A stretch of 24,003 nucleotides of DNA from the NCBI GenBank assembly GCA_001430745.1, contig KQ481993.1, forward strand, positions 294,414 to 318,416, in the 5' to 3' direction. Position 1 is the first letter of the stretch. Each line of letters opens with the position of its first letter. Below the pieces are notes generated by a model that ran no database searches, was not told where the DNA came from, and saw only the letters and a list, made by a program, of their open reading frames with translations. The position numbers were made by a program, and so were the translations under genes. Below are positions 18,442 to 24,003 of this stretch, one piece after another. The stretch is from Auxenochlorella pyrenoidosa. Lineage: Eukaryota > Chlorophyta > Trebouxiophyceae > Chlorellales > Chlorellaceae.

Positions 18442-21400
18442 TCACCCGCCGCCCTGCTGCCGGGCACCAGCAGCGGGCAGTGCATCCAGGGCTGCCAGCA
18501 GCAGCTGCTTCAACTCTTGCACCTCTGTCCGCAGCGCTGCCAGCTCGCCGCTGGCTGACGCCTGCCTTGCCAGCGCGACAGCGGTCTCTGCATCGGTGCC
18601 AAGGCCTGCAGGCACAGAGCAAGGACCAGTGGGGGCACGGCAAGCAGCTCAGTGAGTGCAGCGGTGTGTGGTGTGGCCCCGCTGTCCCCACCTCCCGCTG
18701 GCAGGGAAGCAGCTCTGCACAGGCAGCAGCCTCACCGTTGAGGTGCAGGAGGTCCTGCAGGGGGTCCCCCTCTGATGGCGAGCCCTGCTGCTGGCCCAGA
18801 GCACCGAGGTACGCATCCATCAGGGACCCCTGCCAGTGGAGGGAGGGAGGAGCCTCGCCGGGCAGGGAGCTGCGACAAGATGGGCCCGGTGCTGAGCCTT
18901 GCAGGGCCTGGCTGTGCTGGCGCGTGCACGGAGCCAAGCCAGGTGCCAGTTGCTGGCTGGGCTGCCGGGCATGTGCCGAGGGCTGCAGGGTCTGCAGCGG
19001 CGGGCGGGACGGCGATGGCTGCGTGGCTGGCGCGGGCGCCGCGGCTGCCAGCAGGGGTCCGGCTGGCACCGATCTCCCTGCAGGGGCAGAGGCAGGCAGC
19101 TGCCTGCTGGTTTTCACAGCTCACCCTGCCGAAGATGCACCCTCTGTCTTTTGGCAGTTAAGCAGCATGCCTGCCCGACCCTGCCAGGCTGGCAGCGCTG
19201 CATACGACCCACGCTTGCACCCTGCTGCATGCCGCTCACACTCGCACCCTGCAGCGCCTCAGGGTCTTCGTCGCTGAGGCTCTTCCACAGCCGGTCGAGC
19301 CGCACAGCATCCAGGCGGGTGGGGTCGATGCGCAGGGTGTGGATGAACCGCGGGTGCATCTGGGGCCACAGCCAGTGGAGCAGCCTGCAGGGGGAGTGGG
19401 AGTGTGCTGTTGGCAGTGGCCAAGTCGGCAATGCTGGCAAGGGCAGGGCGGGATACAGGGTGCCATGCAGTCCATGCGAGCTGACGGCAGAGGCAGGGAC
19501 GGCGTCAAACTGCCGAGGCGCTCTCCAAGAGCCGTTCAGCCAGGCAGGCAAAAGTCTGGAGAGAAGCGCTGCCGTGCCCGTCCCACCCCATCCCCCACCC
19601 CCACCCCCACCTCACCTGGGCACTGTGCTCTCCAGCTCATCAATGACCAGGGCCCTGCTGAGCTGCTGCCGCGCCTCGGCGTCCCGCGTGACCTGCTCAG
19701 AAGCCAGGGCATCCCGCTGTGTTTTCGAGCCGAAGGTCGCGAGTGTCGCCGCCCCTTCCTGGGCGGCTTCCCTGCCTTCCAGCCCGCATGTCCCTCGGCC
19801 GGTGCGGGCGTGCCCAAGACTTGGTCCTCAATGCCGCCCGGCTGTCGCTCGCCGCCCCGAATTGACAGCCCCCTGCTGCTGCCCCTTGCAGCCTTGCTTG
19901 CCTTTTGCAGGGTGTTTGTCATCATGGACACGAGGAGCGTCATGAGCACCAGCGTGAGCGTGAAGATGAAGGAGAGGCCCAGGAGGGAGGCGGCCAGGGG
20001 GTGGGCGGTGTCATCGTAGAGGAGCGTCAGGTTGGGGTCGCCTGCGGCGGGCAGGCGGTGCAGGGAGTCTCAGACTCTGCACTGACTGCCTGGCTACCCA
20101 AGGCTTGGATAGTCAGCTGGCCCTGCAGGCCCTCTGCAAAGCGGCCTTGCAGCCACTTCCGGCGTGGCCTCATGCCAGGAAGCCTGCAAGGCCTTCCACT
20201 TTGTCTCGGTCTGCTGCAAGGGCTGGGGCCAGCCACTCCAAAGTGCACTTGCCTGCCACCCACGAGGCCATCGTGACAAATGACCGCCCAAGGCGGCCAA
20301 ACTCCTGCAGCGGGGCGGGACGACGCTCACAACACTAAATAGCAGCACAGCACTGCATTTTGGGTACTATCCTGCTGCCAGCGAAATGTCCACCGAATCA
20401 AGTCCACCAGCGCGCAAGGCACGCACAGCGGACGCCAGCGCATGCCCCCCCACACCAGCCAGCCTCACCCTGCGGCCGCGGCCTGCTGCAACGTCGGGGG
20501 CAAACAGCACAATGAAGGCGGCGGCATACCCCGCCATGAGCAGCACCAGAAAGGCGAGATACCAGCGCATCTGTAGGCAGCAAGGGCCGGGGCGGAAGGG
20601 GGCTGGGAGGTGGTGCTTGATGCATGCTTTTTCTGGGGGGTGGTGCAAGGGAGCACTGCGGGGAAGCTTGTCGCAGATATGGGGCAGGGCGCTTCCAGCA
20701 GGATGCAGCAGCGCGAGAGTGTGGGGGAGGCTGGAGGCGCACAGTCGCCGGCAATGGCTGGAAGACGGCAGGCAGTGGCATCACAGGAGCGGGGCCCTCA
20801 CAATGTGCACCACCTCCATCAGGTCGTCCACAAAGGCAAAGCGGGTGGCCGGGAACACGCGGCAGTAAAACTGCACAGCCAGGGGGGGCAAGGGTGTGCG
20901 CTCTAATGGCGGCGGCCGTGGGCAGTGTTCTACGCTGAAGCGACACGCGGCGCGCGACATGAAGGCTCGCCCCGGGGTGAACTGGGCAGCAGGGCCGCCC
21001 AGCCATGTGTGCATGCCTCGTCGCCCCACCTGCAGGCGCAGCAGCAGCAGCACGCACTGCACGGCGCAGGCAACCGGCAGGATGCGCGGCGCCGCAGGCG
21101 GCCTGCCGAGGTAGAGCGCGACAGCGCCGGCCTGCGGGGGAGTTGAACAACCAGGCATGGTCGGCCTGCCCAGTTTTCGTTATTGGACCGTCTGGGCAGG
21201 GACAGGGCTGTGCAGACCTGCCACCAGCTCGTTTGCGTGTGCGTTACCAATGGATTGCAGGCCTGGCCCCGGGAGGGCTCACCCCAGGACCAAACCAGGT
21301 GGGCATCTCCCGCCCCCCCTTGCAGCCCGCCCGCTGCCACCCTTCTGGCCTGCAGGGCACAGGTAGCCCAGTCCAGCAGCCGCCACACGTCCGGGTAGCC

Positions 21401-23186
21401 AGATCGGTACGCCAGCATCGCGCAGACCTCTGCATACAGGAATGGCAGCATGGCCGCCAGGCCCGCCAAGCCGGCAGCTGCTGCCAGCCGCCCGCGGGGA
21501 GTGGACAGGGGTGGCGGCGGCGGCTGGCCGTGCTCGCATGCCTGCAGGCAGTCAGCAGGTTGCTTCGATGTGACGCCGCTGGTTGCTGTGGCACTGACAT
21601 GCAGTACTGAGTGACTCGGCATCGCATCCAGAGTGCAGCAAGCTGGTCGGCGGCGGCAGGGCAAACGCTAAGAAGGATGCCAGCCAGAGGATGAACAGGC
21701 CCAGCTCCGCAACCAGGAACCGCCTGCAGAAGCGCCACTGCAGCAGGGCAGGCCAAGGGCTGGGCAGGGGGTGTGGCCATCGTGTACATCGCATCGCAGC
21801 AGGCCAAGGGCACTGCAATGACAGCCATTCCAAGCATCATTGTCATGTGTCGTGGGATAATGCTGCAGATGACTCTGCCATGCAGCTCCCACCTTCCAAT
21901 CCACCACCGCCTGCACCACCGGCAGCTGGAAGGTGGCGGCGCCGCAGCCGCCGGCCTGCCAGCGGCGGATGAACGGGCGCAGCAGGCCCGCGCCGCCTGG
22001 GGCTGCCGCATCGCGCAAGCTGACCACAAATGCCTGCAGGCTTTGAACCCAAGTTGGATGGTGTGGTATGAATCGATCTAGCATGGATCGCAGGGCCGAG
22101 GGCGCATGCGTTGCACGAGCAACCCCCAGAGTAGGAGCATCGTGCAGTGCAGGCGGGCCCCTCCCGTGGCGACAGCTCCCATGCTCCCAAGTCCCATGCC
22201 TCGCCTGGACGGGAATCTCACTGCACCACTCTAGCCCCTTCCCCGCCCTGGAGGGCCGCCGGCGGCGGCACGGCCCCAGCTCGCGGCGCCAGGCAGCCTC
22301 GTAGTCTGGCAGCTGTGCCTGCTGGGCTCCCATCGTTGCGATGCGGCCCTCCCCTAGGCGCCCTAGCACCAGCTTGTCCTGAGAGGAGCCAGGCCAGATG
22401 GAGGTAATGATTAGACGTGTGTGTAGGTCAGCAGAACAGCAACAAGATGGTTCCCACTGGCAGGGGTGGCAAGGAGTGCGAGGGCCCTGCAGCGGCAGCG
22501 CAGGAGGGAAACCTTGCTGAGGGCTGCGCCGCTGCCGCCAGCGCTGCCGCCTCGGAAGCTCGCACCGGCACACTGAATTCCGCCACCAGCTGCACGCCGC
22601 TGCGCTGGAGGGTCGAGATGACGGTGTCTGGGGAGGAGCGCACTAGCTCTGCCACGGAGGGGCCCTCCCGCGGCGCCGCTGGGGCCACTGCTGCCCAGCC
22701 GCCAGCCTCGGCATCGCCGCCAGCAGCCTCGGACCCGCCTAGGAGGGCCTGGCGCTGCTCATTGGGGGCAAGGCCTGCCATCAGCGCGATTAATGTCTGC
22801 TTGCCTCCACTGCCAGGCGTGGAACAGGGCTGCGCCGCCAGATGTGCGACAGCACTGCTGCTCTGCACTGCCAGAAGAGGGTTACGCTTGAAGGTGACGA
22901 GGAATGTAGCAGGGCTTCCCAGCGCGGTGGATGCGATGCAGCGATGCAGCAGTGGTAGTGGCGGCGGGGATGCCAGTTGAAGGGAGCTGGAGACAAGGGC
23001 ATTGCTGCCTCTGTGAAATGTGCAAAGCAAAACGGCAGCCGATGGAAGCCACTTGCAGCTCAACAGCCAGCCCTCTCTCAGGCGGTTCTGCAGCACCCAT
23101 GTCTGCAACGCATGGGTGCTGTATTCCAAGACGACAACGGGGTAGCCAAGGCTAGCCTGTTGGACGCTGCGTTGCTGGGAGGCCAT
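18442..23186 (-). CDS. TRP/Ion_trans-type cation channel
   Basis: Fourteen exons: 23186-22458, 22378-22222, 22077-21893, 21737-21608, 21480-21341, 21131-21030, 20870-20802, 20570-20469, 20304-20253, 20041-19902, 19716-19616, 19384-19240, 18829-18736, 18605-18442; 769 residues in this model. About 350 N-terminal residues are cytosolic and unassigned. 'FQLPVVQAVVDWKW' leads into S1 'LVAELGLFILWLASFLAFAL' (365-384). S2-S4 follow (MLPFLYAEVCAML, DVWRLLDWATCAL, CAVQCVLLLLRL), then S5 'WYLAFLVLLMAGYAAAFIVLF' (507-527), pore helix and filter 'SFVTMASWVAGDPN' (546-559) and S6 'LLGLSFIFTLTLVLMTLLVSMM'. The C-terminus has 'RLLHWLWPQMHPRFIHTL' and a short coiled coil. The pore layout fits TRP-like channels, probably Ca2+-permeable; this is by analogy. 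Exons 9 and 10 end at GC donors (GCAAGT, GCAAGC). Junctions after exons 1, 2 and 4 are tentative. An extra upstream exon is possible. Confidence 0.75.
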
Positions 23187-23247
23187 GCAGCGGGGTGGGG
23201 TTGAGCATGGGCGCATGCACTGGGGCCCGCTCGAGCTCCCCACCCAC

Positions 23248-23547
23248 AAGCTGCAGTATGATTGAAAGCACTGAATTCTGAACATTGATGTCAAAAGAGA
23301 CCTGGTATCGGCCACTTTCTGGCAGGCCTGTAGAGCGGAGGAGGGCGCACTGCAGGCGCCCTGCGGGCGGCGGAGGCGAAGAATGCAGTGCTTGTTCGGC
23401 GCCAGGCATGCTGCGGCGCCAGGCACGTCCTGGATCGCACACTTCAGCCTCCGGGCTTGCGTGGGGCATTACAAAGCCTCCGGAAACGCGTTTGCCCGTG
23501 CTGGGGATCTGGAGATTCAGGCGCAGCGGGCAGCGGCGGCGGGGCAT
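23248..23547 (-). CDS. Possible additional 5' exon of the channel gene
   Basis: An open frame of 100 codons ends at a donor (CTT|GTGGGT) in phase 0. It can join in frame to an acceptor at 23174 (CTCCCAG|CAACGC), giving '...SFDINVQNSVLSIILQL' followed by 'QRSVQQASLGYPVVVLEYS'. The join reads naturally, and 'RYQVSFDINVQNSVLSIILQ' looks like real protein. Start candidates are ATG at 23547, 23469 or 23409. Against the first, it overlaps a TATA-like box for the divergent gene. If the exon is real, the ATG at 23186 is intronic and the channel has up to 865 residues. Confidence 0.4.
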
Positions 23548-23553
23548 AAAAGG
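23546..23553 (+). promoter_or_regulatory. TATA box of the rightmost gene
   Basis: ATAAAAGG in the context GGGGCATAAAAGGGGCGG, the only strong TATA-like match I found near a gene start. It lies 121 bases before the ATG at 23667, which would place transcription start near 23580 and leave a 5' UTR of about 85 bases. The adjacent GGGGCGG could be a GC box. Confidence 0.6.
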
Positions 23554-23666
23554 GGCGGACGCCCAGCGCAGTTTCCCACTCTCGGCAACCTTCCCGGCAC
23601 CCCAGGCATTTCAAAATTGCCGTTTGGAAGGCTCTGTGCCAATTTCCTGAGCCCGTCGCTGCCACA

Positions 23667-24003
23667 ATGACTTCTTGGAACAGGTTCCTGGCCGGCGTGC
23701 ACACCGGCAGCATTCCCCTGCGCAACCGTGAGTCTTCATATGCATTGTGGATGCCAGCGGCCCTGCCCGCAGCCCGCCCGCTCCCCATCTGCAAACGTGT
23801 TGCTGGGCATCATTCCCTGCCGCCGCCCCTCTCCCCTCCCCCTGCAGCCACCTCAGCGCCCTCCCACAAGGTCAACGTGTACCAGGGGTCGCGTTGGGAG
23901 CACCAGGCGCAGCAGAGCCTACGGTGCCAGGTGCGCCCTTTGGGCGGTGGCTCTGCCAGGGTTGCGCCGTTGCATTCCAACAGGCTGGGCAACAACAGGC
24001 TGG
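23667..24003 (+). CDS. First two exons of an unrecognised gene (partial)
   Basis: Exon 1 23667-23727 begins at an ATG in a good context (GCCACAATGA) and ends at C|GTGAGT. Exon 2 23848-23930 follows a clear polypyrimidine tract and ends at CAG|GTGCGC. The intron after it runs off the window. The joined peptide starts 'MTSWNRFLAGVHTGSIPLRN' and continues 'PTSAPSHKVNVYQGSRWEHQ' and 'AQQSLRCQ'. It has a short amphipathic N-terminus and no motif I recognise; a mitochondrial or plastid transit peptide is possible but not evident. It is divergent from the channel gene and probably shares a promoter region with it. Confidence 0.6.
   Translation, partial: MTSWNRFLAGVHTGSIPLRNRESSYALWMPAALPAARPLPICKRVAGHHSLPPPLSPPPAATSAPSHKVNVYQGSRWEHQAQQSLRCQVRPLGGGSARVAPLHSNRLGNNRL

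Noticed and set aside
20398..21150. Single 250-codon minus-strand frame in the channel region
   Set aside because: It crosses three exons in the wrong frame. The spliced frame gives membrane spans and pore in order, the unspliced frame does not.
1..24003. tRNA, rRNA, CRISPR array, transposase or prokaryotic operon
   Set aside because: I read both strands for these and found no cloverleaf, repeat-spacer pattern, transposase motif or run of adjacent uninterrupted genes with ribosome binding sites.

Overview
The window looks like nuclear DNA of a green alga, most likely a trebouxiophyte of the Chlorella/Micractinium type. It is very GC-rich, and its genes are dense, on both strands and split by many short introns. 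Exons are rich in Ala, Gly and Gln, introns carry poly-C, poly-G and CA tracts, and one gene is followed by TGTAA, the usual chlorophyte polyadenylation signal. The lineage is inferred from these traits and the protein families, not from a search. There is no sign of an operon, rRNA, tRNA, CRISPR array or transposon.

All gene models were built by hand by joining GT-AG (and some GC-AG) exons so that reading frame and protein-family motifs run through every junction. Left to right: (1) a CS-domain (p23/NudC-like) protein on +, its 5' end probably outside the window, ends at 3632. (2) A VHL beta-domain protein on -, 5159 to 3797, has the hydroxyproline-pocket residues in place. (3) An unusual fusion on -, 9262 to 5498, combines an NSF/Sec18-type N-domain, a polyglutamine linker, a SKP1/elongin-C-like BTB fold and a cytochrome b5 domain. 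(4) SEC62, the ER translocon subunit, on +, 9941 to 12146. (5) An ankyrin-type protein on -, 14221 to 12562, whose C-terminal motif pair resembles that of the VHL protein. (6) A bacterial-type maltose/galactoside O-acetyltransferase on +, 14356 to 16290. (7) An unrecognised protein with a C-terminal membrane anchor on +, 16553 to 18104. (8) A 14-exon TRP/Ion_trans-type cation channel on -, 23186 (or further upstream) to 18442. (9) The first two exons of an unrecognised gene on +, from 23667, running off the window.

The genes do not form a pathway in the bacterial sense, but the left half is suggestive. A VHL-type substrate receptor, a protein with an elongin-C/SKP1-like fold and haem-binding b5 domain, and an ankyrin protein with a possible BC-box/SOCS-like C-terminus lie within about 10 kb. 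That could reflect cullin-RING ubiquitin-ligase biology or redox/oxygen sensing, but this is a hypothesis. The window also contains at least four frame-supported GC-AG introns out of roughly 50, a high share. One of them interrupts the presumed selectivity filter of the channel.
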